Part shown: positions 17,021-25,368 of the stretch, piece after piece
Position numbering within the stretch: position 1 is the stretch's first letter
How the letters are laid out: every line of letters starts with the position of its first letter
Made by a program: the position numbers and the translations under genes
Assembly (NCBI GenBank): GCA_014800895.1
Contig: JAAVFG010000015.1
Coordinates: 18,294-82,293 of the forward strand
Reading direction: 5' to 3'
DNA from: Bacteroidales bacterium
GTDB lineage: Bacteria > Bacteroidota > Bacteroidia > Bacteroidales > Muribaculaceae
Length of the DNA: 64,000 nt
The notes under the pieces: generated by a model
Database searches by the model: none
The model's input: the letters and a program-made list of their open reading frames with translations, nothing else
Told to the model about the DNA's origin: nothing

Positions 17021-18226
17021 TTAGGCGGGACTTTCCTGTTTATTGGTCTCTGATCTCTTGAAAATCTGTCGTTTGACCACCCATTTTCGTGAACACCATC
17101 CCACTATCCACCATCCTCCGGCAAGAATCCAGAGATTGATATATTCCGTGCGGACCTGACTGAGGGAGGCGCCGTTGGAGTTCATTTTCACGAATCCCTC
17201 CACACCCCAGGAAGAGGGGATTACGCAGGAGAGCGCTTTCCATACCGGAGGGAGGGCATAGCGGGGCCATATCAATCCGGAGAGAAAGAGGAAGACAATG
17301 GAGGTGAACACCCATGAGATGAATACCTGCTCGCGCTCCATCACTATCGCCTGATAGGCATAGCCCATGCCAAAGGTGGCGAGAAGGAAGGGGACTATGA
17401 AGAGAAATTCCTCAAACAGATTCCCTGCCATTGGAAAACGGAACATCAACGGCACATAGTATATCATGAACATTACGGGCACGATCATGATCGTGAGGTA
17501 ACAGAGGGACTGCGCGAACATCGTTGAGAGGGTGGAGGGCGCGATATTGACCGGGTTATAGCCGAGCATCGCCGGATTCTCTCTTTTCGCTCCGCCCGCC
17601 ATGCCGAGCGCGAGCATCAGGCTCTGCTGGAGAATGAGAATCAACATTCCGGGCATGATGAAGGAGTCGAACCCGCTGCGGATATTGCCCATAGGGATGC
17701 TGTCGATAGGCATGAGATCGCCGGTCATGACTGTTTCAGCCAATGGAGCCATGTTATCGATATCCTTGGTCATCAATTCTCCCCCCATTTCCATCATGAC
17801 GTTTGTCGAAGCCATCAGAAAACCACGGTAGCGGATCAGAAGTGACATATCGCAGTAGAGGACACCGTTGGCTGTTTCGCCGCGGGTGATCTTCTTATCA
17901 AATCCCTCGGGAATCTCAAGGATGGCATAAGCCTTATGGTCATCCATGGCGCGGCGTGCCTCGGAGAGATCCGTGGCGTACCCTATGACATGCGCCTCGT
18001 CGCAGGCATCAAACATCCGGGTCAGTTCGCGGCTCAGAGGAGTGCGGTCGGAATCGACCACCACCATATCCACCTCTTTCACCAATTCCGGATTGTAGAT
18101 GATCGAATAGATCACCGGATAGGCAATCGGCAGGAAGAGGAAGAAGAGGATCAGTCCCTGATCGTGAAAGACCAGGCTGAACTCACGCACATATACATAG
18201 AAGAAATTCTTGAGCTTCCGGAGCAT
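17021..18226 (-). CDS. ABC-2 type transporter permease (second of pair)
   Basis: 401 residues. One N-terminal helix (about 25-45), a large extracytoplasmic domain (DSDRTPLSRELTRMFDACDE ... GETANGVLYCDMSLLIRYRG), then five helices from about residue 185 onward. This is the YhhJ/YbhR-type ABC-2 membrane subunit of drug or lipid exporters. It forms a pair with the next permease upstream and follows HlyD and TolC genes. No ATPase subunit of the ABC-2 type is encoded in the cluster. Confidence 0.87.
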   Translation of the reverse strand: MLRKLKNFFYVYVREFSLVFHDQGLILFFLFLPIAYPVIYSIIYNPELVKEVDMVVVDSDRTPLSRELTRMFDACDEAHVIGYATDLSEARRAMDDHKAYAILEIPEGFDKKITRGETANGVLYCDMSLLIRYRGFLMASTNVMMEMGGELMTKDIDNMAPLAETVMTGDLMPIDSIPMGNIRSGFDSFIMPGMLILILQQSLMLALGMAGGAKRENPAMLGYNPVNIAPSTLSTMFAQSLCYLTIMIVPVMFMIYYVPLMFRFPMAGNLFEEFLFIVPFLLATFGMGYAYQAIVMEREQVFISWVFTSIVFLFLSGLIWPRYALPPVWKALSCVIPSSWGVEGFVKMNSNGASLSQVRTEYINLWILAGGWWIVGWCSRKWVVKRQIFKRSETNKQESPA

Positions 18227-18244
18227 AATTCTTTTTGATTTTTA

Positions 18245-18430
18245 ATCGGGATTCATCAGGTTGCATCGGGATTCATCAGGTTGCATCGGGATTCATCAGG
18301 TTGCATCAGGATTCATCAGGTTGCATCAGGATTCATCTGGTTGCATCAGGATTCATCTTGTTGCATCGGGATTTATCTTGTTGCATCAGGATTTATCTTG
18401 TTGCATCGGGATTTATCTTGTTGCATCTTG
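18245..18430. repeat. Nine tandem copies of a 20-bp repeat
   Basis: Consensus ATCGGGATTCATCAGGTTGC, nine full copies from 18245 to 18424 plus a partial one reaching the stop codon of the upstream permease (18432). Copies drift gradually from CAGG to CTTG and from TTC to TTT along the array, as expected from stepwise slippage. It fills the gap between two permease genes. Because 20 is not a multiple of 3 the open frame across it is not meaningful. Confidence 0.95.
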
Positions 18431-18431
18431 A

Positions 18432-19601
18432 TTAGGGGACATATACCGGATCGGCATAAGCCTTCTTGATGCGCCGCATGAAGATAAACGGGATGAGGAT
18501 AAATATGAAGTAAGCCGCAAACCACCATCGGGAGAAGTAAAGCTCCCTTCCCGCCAACGCCTGGTCGGCATAAATAAGGAAGTTATATCTGACCGGCATT
18601 ATATAGGTGAAGGGCTTGAGGGCGGGATACATCGACTCGACAGGGAAGGAGAAAGCGGCTATCGAGAAAGACAGCACTCCGAGGAGCGAGCATATTGACA
18701 TCGCCAGTCGCAGGCTGGGAAGCACTCCGAACACGAATATGGCGAACCCTTGCGACGCGAGGACAAAAAGCAATTCGGAGAGTAGCATCACCCATAAGGG
18801 GCACTGCATCGTATATCCATTATAGTAATATAGCCATGCCACCATGAAGCAGGCTATCACCCACCATACTATAGTCTGAGGCAACAGCTTCCCGAAGATC
18901 ACCTCCAGAATAGAGCCGTTTCCCATCCTTAGGAGCGCGGGAGATGTATGTCGCTTTATCTCCTCCCCTATCGAATAAACGGTCATGAGCATAATCATCA
19001 GCTGCAGTATGCCCGGGATGAAAGAGTTGCCTAAGTATATTCCGTAGTTGAGTGAAGGGTTGCCTATAGCGCGCGCCTGGATATTTACGGGCTGTATCAT
19101 CGGCATCAGTTGCCCGGCATCCGCGCCTACGGCGTCAGCCACTTTCAGAGCCACGCCCGCCTTGGTCAGCACCGCCGTGGTCTTGAAGCTCTTGAAGAGC
19201 ATTGAACCGGGCACGAAATAAGCCATATTGTAATAGAAGGTGATAGCCGGCGAACGTCCCGCCAGCATATCTGCCTCGAAATTCTCCGGGATAAGGAAGA
19301 ATCCATATATCTCTCCGCGCTGCATAAGGTCGCGGGCGGCTGAATAACTCTCAGGGGTGCGGGTGATATTCGCCAGCTCCATGGAGTTGAGTGTCCTTCC
19401 GACATTTCTGCTGAGCTCCGTTCCATCGCGATCCACCAATGCCGCCGGGATATGCTGCGGCAACCCGCTCTCCATCATCGAGGTGATGAAGAGAAACATA
19501 AAGAGCGGAATGCCGAAGAAGCCGAACCAATATATGGGACGCCGTATCATCTGTCGGACCGTGTGCCGCAGTATAGCCAATAACCCTTTGTCAGACTTCA
19601 T
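18432..19601 (-). CDS. ABC-2 type transporter permease (first of pair)
   Basis: 389 residues. An N-terminal helix (IYWFGFFGIPLFMFLFITS, about 22-40), a periplasmic domain starting VDRDGTELSRNVGRTLNSME, then five C-terminal helices. It is the same family as the following permease and the two probably form a heterodimer. It is 60 bp after the HlyD adaptor gene. A 20-bp repeat array begins at its stop codon, so the distance to the second permease gene could vary between strains. Confidence 0.87.
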   Translation of the reverse strand: MKSDKGLLAILRHTVRQMIRRPIYWFGFFGIPLFMFLFITSMMESGLPQHIPAALVDRDGTELSRNVGRTLNSMELANITRTPESYSAARDLMQRGEIYGFFLIPENFEADMLAGRSPAITFYYNMAYFVPGSMLFKSFKTTAVLTKAGVALKVADAVGADAGQLMPMIQPVNIQARAIGNPSLNYGIYLGNSFIPGILQLMIMLMTVYSIGEEIKRHTSPALLRMGNGSILEVIFGKLLPQTIVWWVIACFMVAWLYYYNGYTMQCPLWVMLLSELLFVLASQGFAIFVFGVLPSLRLAMSICSLLGVLSFSIAAFSFPVESMYPALKPFTYIMPVRYNFLIYADQALAGRELYFSRWWFAAYFIFILIPFIFMRRIKKAYADPVYVP

Positions 19602-19661
19602 AAAATAAGATAGTTGCTGAAAAATAAGGTAGTTGCTGATAGGTAATCACTTAGCCGGGAA

Positions 19662-20675
19662 TTAATTCTTGACACCCTCATAGATAGCCGACATTCCGGG
19701 GCGGAAATTATCAATAGGCTTCGAGGGGCGCGCCTTAATCTGGAAAGTGCGGGCATCGTAGTCGCCGGTAGCTTTGGTAGCCTGCCAGTTGGCGTATGTG
19801 CCGAGATCCTTGATATAGAACACCTTCATTTCAGCCACAGTGTCGAGAGCCGGGATGCGCACCTTGAGCACGCTGCCGTTTTTGATATCTTTAAGGAGAG
19901 TCTCGCGCACATTGAATACCACCCAATGGTCGTCGGTCTGAACCGACATCATGGGCGCACCGGTCATCACCAGTTCGGAGACATTGGGATATATCACGGT
20001 CACCTCGCCGTCGCAGGGAGCGAGAAGGTACTGATCCTCAAGGAGAGCCGACACCTCCTTCACGCCGCTACGGGCAGCCTGCACCATTGAGGCGGCAGCA
20101 TCCTTATCCTCTTTCTGGGCGCCCGCCTTAGCCAGTTCATACTGGCTGCGCGCCGCGCTCTCGCCAGCCACCGCCGCGTCATAGGCGGCTTTCGCCTCAT
20201 CGCGCTTCTGAGCCGACACGACACCTTTATCAAAAAGATTCTGCATGCGCTCGTAGGTCTTCTTTGTGATGCCGGCGGCTGCCTGTGCCTGACGCCATAT
20301 GTCATGTGCGCCGTTGATAATCTGTGAACGCGCACCTGCATCCACTTTATTCTCACCCGCCTTAGCCACATTCTCCATGGCGCGCGCCTGCTCCATGCGG
20401 GCATCGACCAGAGTGGAGACGATCTTCACCAATGTGTCGCCCAGACGGACGTGCTGACCCTCTTCCACATAAATCTTCTCCACGCGCCCCGGAAGCTTGC
20501 CGGAGATACGTATTTCAGTCGCTTCTCCCTGACCCTGCACCACTGCCGGAGCGGGCTTCATGGTAAGGAAGCCGATCACTGCGAGAGCGGCTATGACGAA
20601 GATTATGATTACTACTGTAAGGATAAGGGCGGTCTCTTTGCCGGAAGGTTTTGAGGGGGTATTCTCTTTTTCCAT
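19662..20675 (-). CDS. HlyD-family periplasmic adaptor
   Basis: 337 residues. A single N-terminal signal-anchor helix (ALILTVVIIIFVIAALAVIGFL) precedes a biotinyl-lipoyl-like half-motif (GRVEKIYVEEGQHVRLGDTLVKI), a coiled-coil hairpin around 85-215 rich in Ala/Lys/Glu, and the closing half YLLAPCDGEVTVIYPNVSELV. Adaptors of this kind bridge inner-membrane permeases and a TolC channel. It sits between the TolC gene and the ABC-2 permeases, the expected order for a tripartite exporter. Confidence 0.9.
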   Translation of the reverse strand: MEKENTPSKPSGKETALILTVVIIIFVIAALAVIGFLTMKPAPAVVQGQGEATEIRISGKLPGRVEKIYVEEGQHVRLGDTLVKIVSTLVDARMEQARAMENVAKAGENKVDAGARSQIINGAHDIWRQAQAAAGITKKTYERMQNLFDKGVVSAQKRDEAKAAYDAAVAGESAARSQYELAKAGAQKEDKDAAASMVQAARSGVKEVSALLEDQYLLAPCDGEVTVIYPNVSELVMTGAPMMSVQTDDHWVVFNVRETLLKDIKNGSVLKVRIPALDTVAEMKVFYIKDLGTYANWQATKATGDYDARTFQIKARPSKPIDNFRPGMSAIYEGVKN

Positions 20676-20705
20676 TGTATTTTCTATATTTGAGGGAGGG
20701 ATATA

Positions 20706-22145
20706 TTAATATTTCATGCGTCCGAGGACTTTGCTAAGATATGTCTCACAGAGATGGATACCTATTTCGGCATCTATTTTTTCAGAATTTGCCTGCAGCC
20801 ATGCTGTCTGGGCGGCGATCACGTCGGTGATGGTCAGCACACCCTCCTGAAATCCATAGCGTGCGCTCTCGAGATTGGAGTCGGCGCTCTTGAGATTGGA
20901 GACGGTCATGTCGTAGGTCTTGAAAGCCTCCTGGAAGGAGAATTTCGCCTGCTCCACCTGCAGCGATACCTTCTCTTCCATATCTTCGAGAAGCAGACGC
21001 TGTGCGTTTGTGGCAGCCTTTGTAGCTTTGTAATGATTATAGTTGCCTCCCCAGTGCCAGATGGGGACTGAGAGAGTGGCGCCTACGGAGAACCCTCCTC
21101 CGAAGCGCTTTTTGAATCCGTTGTTGAGGTTGGGATTTGAAAATTCGTAAGCACCCACTACCGCCACTTTCGGAAGCATCAGACCTTTTGCCAGTTTCTC
21201 GCGGGCTGAAAGAAGGGAGATACCCTGACGTATCACTTCCAGATCCTGACGGTCGGCATATACATCCTGAATATTGTAGCTGTATTCCGCCGCGGAGGGT
21301 TTATATGGTTTGTAATCCTCGTCGGCGAGGGTCATATTGCTGTTGGAGGGGAGTCCGCAGAGCTGTGCGAGCGCCATCCGGGAGAGAGTCAGACCGTTAT
21401 CCACTTTTGTCAGGGCGATACGCGCCTCGTTGAGCTTGACATCAACCATAAGGAGGTCGGAGCGTGTAGCCACCCCCTCCTCCAGCATTGCGTTGACGCT
21501 GTATCGGAGAGTATCGACAAGAGATACGAAGCTCTCCGCCAATTTTTTCTTCTCTTTGAGGGAGACCACGAGCCAGTAAGCCTGATCGACGCTGAATATC
21601 ACCTCTTGCACCACGCTGTTGCGTCCTGCGGCGGCGGCAGTCTCGGCATATTTGGCTATCTCGTTAAGGGCGCGGATCTGTCCGCCCATATAGACAGGCT
21701 GGGTCAGGGTGAACGCGCCCGCCACGACATTATGGGTGTCGAAACTCATCGCCTCCTTAGGGATGACAGCCACTTCCGAGAAGATCGGCTGTCCGCTTGA
21801 AGGATCGATGGCGGGGCGCATGTCGGGCGTGAGCTGAAGATTGGGGATATACTGACCGGAGACCGGATCGTACGACATGGTGGGAAGGTTTGCATTCTCG
21901 CTCAATAGATTGATAGTGCGCTGATTATACATATATCCTCCGTTGAAGTCAAGCCCCGGGAGATAAGCGGCTTTCGCCGCCTTGCGTTCATATCCGAGTC
22001 CGCGGAGCGTCTCGTCAGCCACGCGGATGGTCTTATTATTGCCGACAGCAAGATTGCGGCAGGAGTCGAGTGTGTAGACCTCTGCCTGAGAGGTGAGGGT
22101 GAAAGCCGTCGCAGCAATTATGGAAAATAAGAATCGTCTTGTCAT
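20706..22145 (-). CDS. TolC-family outer-membrane efflux protein
   Basis: 479 residues with signal peptide (RRFLFSIIAATAFTLTSQA). The body has the two repeated OEP halves: SCRNLAVGNNKTIRVADE at the start of the first and DLEVIRQGISLLSAREKLAKG at the start of the second, with long alpha-helical stretches typical of the periplasmic barrel. It is the first gene of the TolC-HlyD-permease-permease unit. The -7 box at 22191-22198 is divergent from the phosphatase promoter on the other strand. Confidence 0.92.
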   Translation of the reverse strand: MTRRFLFSIIAATAFTLTSQAEVYTLDSCRNLAVGNNKTIRVADETLRGLGYERKAAKAAYLPGLDFNGGYMYNQRTINLLSENANLPTMSYDPVSGQYIPNLQLTPDMRPAIDPSSGQPIFSEVAVIPKEAMSFDTHNVVAGAFTLTQPVYMGGQIRALNEIAKYAETAAAAGRNSVVQEVIFSVDQAYWLVVSLKEKKKLAESFVSLVDTLRYSVNAMLEEGVATRSDLLMVDVKLNEARIALTKVDNGLTLSRMALAQLCGLPSNSNMTLADEDYKPYKPSAAEYSYNIQDVYADRQDLEVIRQGISLLSAREKLAKGLMLPKVAVVGAYEFSNPNLNNGFKKRFGGGFSVGATLSVPIWHWGGNYNHYKATKAATNAQRLLLEDMEEKVSLQVEQAKFSFQEAFKTYDMTVSNLKSADSNLESARYGFQEGVLTITDVIAAQTAWLQANSEKIDAEIGIHLCETYLSKVLGRMKY

Positions 22146-22190
22146 ATCAGCCTGATAAATATTAGTAGGAGAGCAGTGCTATAATAAATA

Positions 22191-22198
22191 CAAAGATA
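22191..22198 (-). promoter_or_regulatory. -7 box of the TolC operon
   Basis: CAAAGATA reads TATCTTTG on the minus strand, a TAnnTTTG match 46 bp before the TolC start. The -33 side is not convincing. Confidence 0.4.
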
Positions 22199-22205
22199 GG
22201 TATTT

Positions 22206-22239
22206 TTTGTTTAAATTCGGAAATTATTGGCTATATTTG
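22206..22239 (+). promoter_or_regulatory. Promoter of the histidine phosphatase gene
   Basis: TTTG at 22206-22209, 22-bp spacer, TATATTTG at 22232-22239. It is close to the Bacteroidetes form, with a spacer slightly longer than ideal. Start codon at 22289. Confidence 0.45.
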
Positions 22240-22288
22240 CTTGTAATCCTATTTTTGAATACTTATTTAAGCTAATTTAATTATTATC

Positions 22289-23563
22289 ATGAAAGCTTTT
22301 TTAGCCTTAGCGGGGCTTGCGCTTGCAGGAGTAAGCTCTTTTGCCTCGCTTCCTCCGGCAGATGCGGAGACTGATTTTTATAAACTTTCGGGCAATCTCC
22401 GCGCTTATCCCTATACCGACAACGAGCCTCCCGCTCAGACACCCGCTCCCGCGGGATACGAGCCTTTCCATCTCGAGCATTACGGTCGCCACGGGTCGCG
22501 CTGGCTTATCGGAGGGAATGACTATCTTACTCCCGTGCGCAATCTTGAGAAGGCTGAGAAGGCGGGTAAACTTACCCCTCTCGGCAAAGAGACTCTTGCC
22601 GCTCTGCGCGAGATAGAGAATGCCTCGCATGGAAGACTCGGCGAACTGACCGATAAGGGGGCGTTGCAGCATCAGGCTATCGGGCGGCGTATGGCGCGCA
22701 CTTTCCCTCAGCTGTTTACCGATTCTGCAAGTGTCGATGCGAAATCGACGGTAGTGATCCGATGCATCCTTTCGATGCTTAACGGTCTGCAGGGTATCCG
22801 CGAGGTGGCGCCGGGCGTGGCTGTGAAGAGCGATGCCTCTTATGCCGATATGTATTTCATGAATTATGACGACAAGCCCGCTTGGAAAATCAAGGATGCC
22901 GCCGAGGAGACTCACCTTAAGGAATACCGCGAGAAGCATAAGCTGAGCGAGGAGTATCTCTCCCGGCTTGTTACGGATGTTCAGTTTGCGCGCGACAGCG
23001 TGGAGCCGGGCTTGATGCCTTATCTCTACTGGGTTCTGGCTAATGCTCAGGGCACGTCGGGTCAGCCTTGGCTGATGGATAGGGTGTTTACCGCTGACGA
23101 GGCGCGCGAGGCGTGGAGATATGATAACGGGATGTGGACGCTTCATTGCATCGACACTCCTCTTACGGAGCGACGGATGCCTTACACGCAGCGGATGCTG
23201 ATGAAGAATATCATAGAGAGCACGGATACGGCTATCAATTCCGGGCGTCCGAGTGTGAATCTCCGATATGGACATGACGGCATTCTTATCAATTTCATCA
23301 CCTTGATGGAGCTTGATGACCTTGGCAGGGAGTTTGCTTCCATCGAGGAGGCGGAGGCGGCTGGTCTGCGCAGCTATGACCTGATACCGATGGCGGGGAA
23401 TATACAGCTGGTATTCTATCGCAATAAGGAGAATGATGTGCTTGTGAAGGCTCTGCTCAATGAGAGGGAGATGCGGCTTCCGGGCGTGCCTGTGGAGGAC
23501 CCATATTACAGATGGAGCGATCTCCGCAAGTATTACCTTGAGAAGATCGCGCCGTATATGTAA
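22289..23563 (+). CDS. Secreted histidine acid phosphatase (MINPP/phytase-like)
   Basis: 424 residues with signal peptide (AFLALAGLALAGVSSFA). The branch 2 histidine phosphatase motif HYGRHGSRW is near residue 67, and the distal catalytic pair is in RYGHDGILIN near residue 328, where HD replaces the usual HDxN neighbourhood. In Bacteroidetes such enzymes include periplasmic or surface multiple inositol polyphosphate phosphatases that remove phosphate from phytate, but activity on other phosphomonoesters is equally possible. Monocistronic, divergent from the TolC operon. A large opposite-strand frame is a shadow. Confidence 0.85.
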   Translation: MKAFLALAGLALAGVSSFASLPPADAETDFYKLSGNLRAYPYTDNEPPAQTPAPAGYEPFHLEHYGRHGSRWLIGGNDYLTPVRNLEKAEKAGKLTPLGKETLAALREIENASHGRLGELTDKGALQHQAIGRRMARTFPQLFTDSASVDAKSTVVIRCILSMLNGLQGIREVAPGVAVKSDASYADMYFMNYDDKPAWKIKDAAEETHLKEYREKHKLSEEYLSRLVTDVQFARDSVEPGLMPYLYWVLANAQGTSGQPWLMDRVFTADEAREAWRYDNGMWTLHCIDTPLTERRMPYTQRMLMKNIIESTDTAINSGRPSVNLRYGHDGILINFITLMELDDLGREFASIEEAEAAGLRSYDLIPMAGNIQLVFYRNKENDVLVKALLNEREMRLPGVPVEDPYYRWSDLRKYYLEKIAPYM

Positions 23564-23564
23564 A

Positions 23565-23720
23565 AGCAGAGCTTTTGGCGGAAACAGCTTCGCGCTGCAG
23601 CTTTAGGCGGAAACAGCTTTGCGCTGATGATTTCTGCCTAATTAGAGCTTCGCGCTGATACTTTCTGCCTAATTAGATCTTCGCGATGCAGCTTTCTGCT
23701 GAGTCGGAGCTTCGCGCCGG
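23565..23720. repeat. Degenerate repeats between the phosphatase and DUF1846 genes
   Basis: About five copies of a unit near 31-32 bp built round AGCTTCGCGCTG, alternating with GGCGGAAACAGCTT or TTTCTGCCTAATTAGA. The array fills the whole gap between the two convergent stop codons. The AGC...GCGCT core is self-complementary, as in REP-like elements that protect 3' ends. Confidence 0.8.
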
Positions 23721-25187
23721 TTATTTCTTTTTCTTTTGCGGATCGCAGGTGAGGCCTACGCCGAGCTTGTTGAAGATTTTATGATCGACTTCGCCGAGCA
23801 TAACGGTGGAGTGCATCTGACAGCCGTTGAGCTCGGGAAGGGATTCCAGAGCTTTGCGGCATTTTTCATCCTGTGTGGAGAGCACCGATAGCGCCACCAA
23901 TACCTCGTCGGAGTGAAGACGTGGATTATGACCGCGGAGATAAGTCAGCTTGGTGTGCTGGATAGGCTCTATCATAGCCTGAGGGATGAGCTTGACATCG
24001 TGGTCAATACCTGCCAGATGCTTCACGGCGTTGAGAATCAGTGCGGAGGAGGGACCGAGGAGGTCGCTCTGCTCTGCTGTGATGATAGTGCCGTCGGGGA
24101 GCTCGATTGCGGATGAGGGTTTGCCGCTCTTCTCTGCGCGTTCGCGTGCCGCCTTGATACATTTGCGATAGGAGAGGTCGATCTTGGCTTGCTTGAAGAG
24201 AAGGGATATCTTATTCACTTCCGCTTCATTCCCTTCCCCCTTAGCCATCTGGTTGAGGGCTGTGAAATAGCGGCGGATTATCTCATTCTTTGAGGCGTGA
24301 CAGCATACTTCATCATCGCTGATGCAGAATCCTACCATATTCACGCCCATGTCTGTGGGAGATTTGTAGGGATTCTCGCCGTAGATACCTTCAAAGAGTG
24401 TGTTGAGGACGGGGAAGATTTCGATATCGCGGTTGTAGTTGATGGCTGTCTTTCCGTATGCTTCCAGATGGAATGGATCGATCATGTTGACGTCGTTAAG
24501 ATCGGCGGTGGCTGCCTCGTATGCGATATTCACGGGATGCTTGAGGGGGAGACTCCATACGGGGAAGGTCTCGAACTTGGCATATCCTGCCTCGACTCCT
24601 CTCTTATGCTCGTTATAGAGCTGGGAGAGGCAAACCGCCATCTTGCCGCTTCCGGGACCGGGAGCTGTGACGATCACCAAGGGGCGCTCTGTCTCGATAT
24701 AGTCATTCTTGCCGAATCCTTCATCGGAGGCGATCAGCTCCACGTTGGAGGGGTAGCCGTCGATAAGGTAATGGTAATAGACCGTGATGCCCATGCGCTC
24801 GAGTTTCTGGCGGAAGGCGTCGGCTGAGATCTGACCGTTGTAGTGGGTGACGCAAATGGAGCCTACCTTGAAGCCGAGGTTTTGAAACTCATTGCGGAGG
24901 CGCAGCACATCCTCGTCGTAAGTGATGCCGAGGTCGGCACGGACCTTATTCTTCTCGATGTCGAGAGCGGAGATCACGATGACGATTTCGAGTTGATCCT
25001 TGAGTTTCTGGAACATCCTCAGTTTGCTGTCGGGCTGGAAACCGGGCAGCACTCTTGAGGCATGATGGTCGTCGAATAGTTTACCTCCGAGTTCGAGGTA
25101 AAGTTTGTTGCCGAACTTAGCGATACGCTCTTGAATATGTTCGGACTGAATCTTAAGATACTTGTCGTTGTCGAATCCGTGTGTCAT
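23721..25187 (-). CDS. DUF1846 family protein
   Basis: 488 residues from MTHGFDNDKY (ATG at 25187); the longer frame begins at a TTG inside the -7 box and is rejected. DUF1846 proteins are about 500 residues and conserved in Firmicutes and Bacteroidetes. The N-terminal half has FGNKLYLELGGKLFDDHHAS and VIVISALDIEKNKVRADLGI, and VIVTAPGPGSGKMAVCLSQLYNEH near residue 170 is a P-loop-like segment. Function is unproven in general; a nucleotide-binding role is inferred. The promoter is at 25197-25227, leaving an almost leaderless mRNA. Confidence 0.85.
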   Translation of the reverse strand: MTHGFDNDKYLKIQSEHIQERIAKFGNKLYLELGGKLFDDHHASRVLPGFQPDSKLRMFQKLKDQLEIVIVISALDIEKNKVRADLGITYDEDVLRLRNEFQNLGFKVGSICVTHYNGQISADAFRQKLERMGITVYYHYLIDGYPSNVELIASDEGFGKNDYIETERPLVIVTAPGPGSGKMAVCLSQLYNEHKRGVEAGYAKFETFPVWSLPLKHPVNIAYEAATADLNDVNMIDPFHLEAYGKTAINYNRDIEIFPVLNTLFEGIYGENPYKSPTDMGVNMVGFCISDDEVCCHASKNEIIRRYFTALNQMAKGEGNEAEVNKISLLFKQAKIDLSYRKCIKAARERAEKSGKPSSAIELPDGTIITAEQSDLLGPSSALILNAVKHLAGIDHDVKLIPQAMIEPIQHTKLTYLRGHNPRLHSDEVLVALSVLSTQDEKCRKALESLPELNGCQMHSTVMLGEVDHKIFNKLGVGLTCDPQKKKK

Positions 25188-25196
25188 AACGGATTG

Positions 25197-25227
25197 CAAA
25201 GGTAGTAAAAATTTTTTTAATTCCCAA
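25197..25227 (-). promoter_or_regulatory. Promoter of the DUF1846 gene
   Basis: On the minus strand TTG (25227-25225), 20-bp spacer, TACCTTTG (25204-25197). Transcription should start within a few bases of the ATG at 25187, which decides the start codon. Confidence 0.65.
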
Positions 25228-25249
25228 TGGAAAAAATGTCATTCTCTCT

Positions 25250-25278
25250 GTAGGGACGCACCTGGGGTACGTCCCTAC
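25250..25278. repeat. GGACGCACC palindrome copy (upstream of DUF1846)
   Basis: A near-perfect palindrome: GTAGGGACGCACC (25250-25262) and GGTACGTCCCTAC (25266-25278) pair with a single mismatch around three bases. It is the cleanest member of the dispersed family. Confidence 0.85.
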
Positions 25279-25310
25279 AAAGCGTAATTTACAGAGAGGA
25301 CAAAATAATA

Positions 25311-25339
25311 AGAGGCGACAGATGAAATCTGCCGCCTCT
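25311..25339 (-). terminator. Terminator of the Sus-like operon
   Basis: AGAGGCGACAGAT (25311-25323) and ATCTGCCGCCTCT (25327-25339) form a 13-bp stem with one mismatch and a 3-nt loop. On the minus strand TTATTATTTTGTC follows. It lies 30 bp past the stop of the last operon gene. Confidence 0.75.
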
Positions 25340-25368
25340 GTATCGGAATTGATCTAATGATCAAATAT

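Noticed and set aside
18245-18430. Possible CRISPR array
   Set aside because: The units are contiguous with no unique spacers and no cas genes are near. None of the other tandem arrays has spacers either.
18235-18435. 66-codon repetitive frame across the 20-bp array
   Set aside because: The unit length is not a multiple of three, so the frame cycles through all phases; openness is a by-product of the repeat.
22307-23275. 322-codon frame on the minus strand
   Set aside because: Opposite the histidine phosphatase gene with its RHG and HD motifs; no protein pattern of its own.
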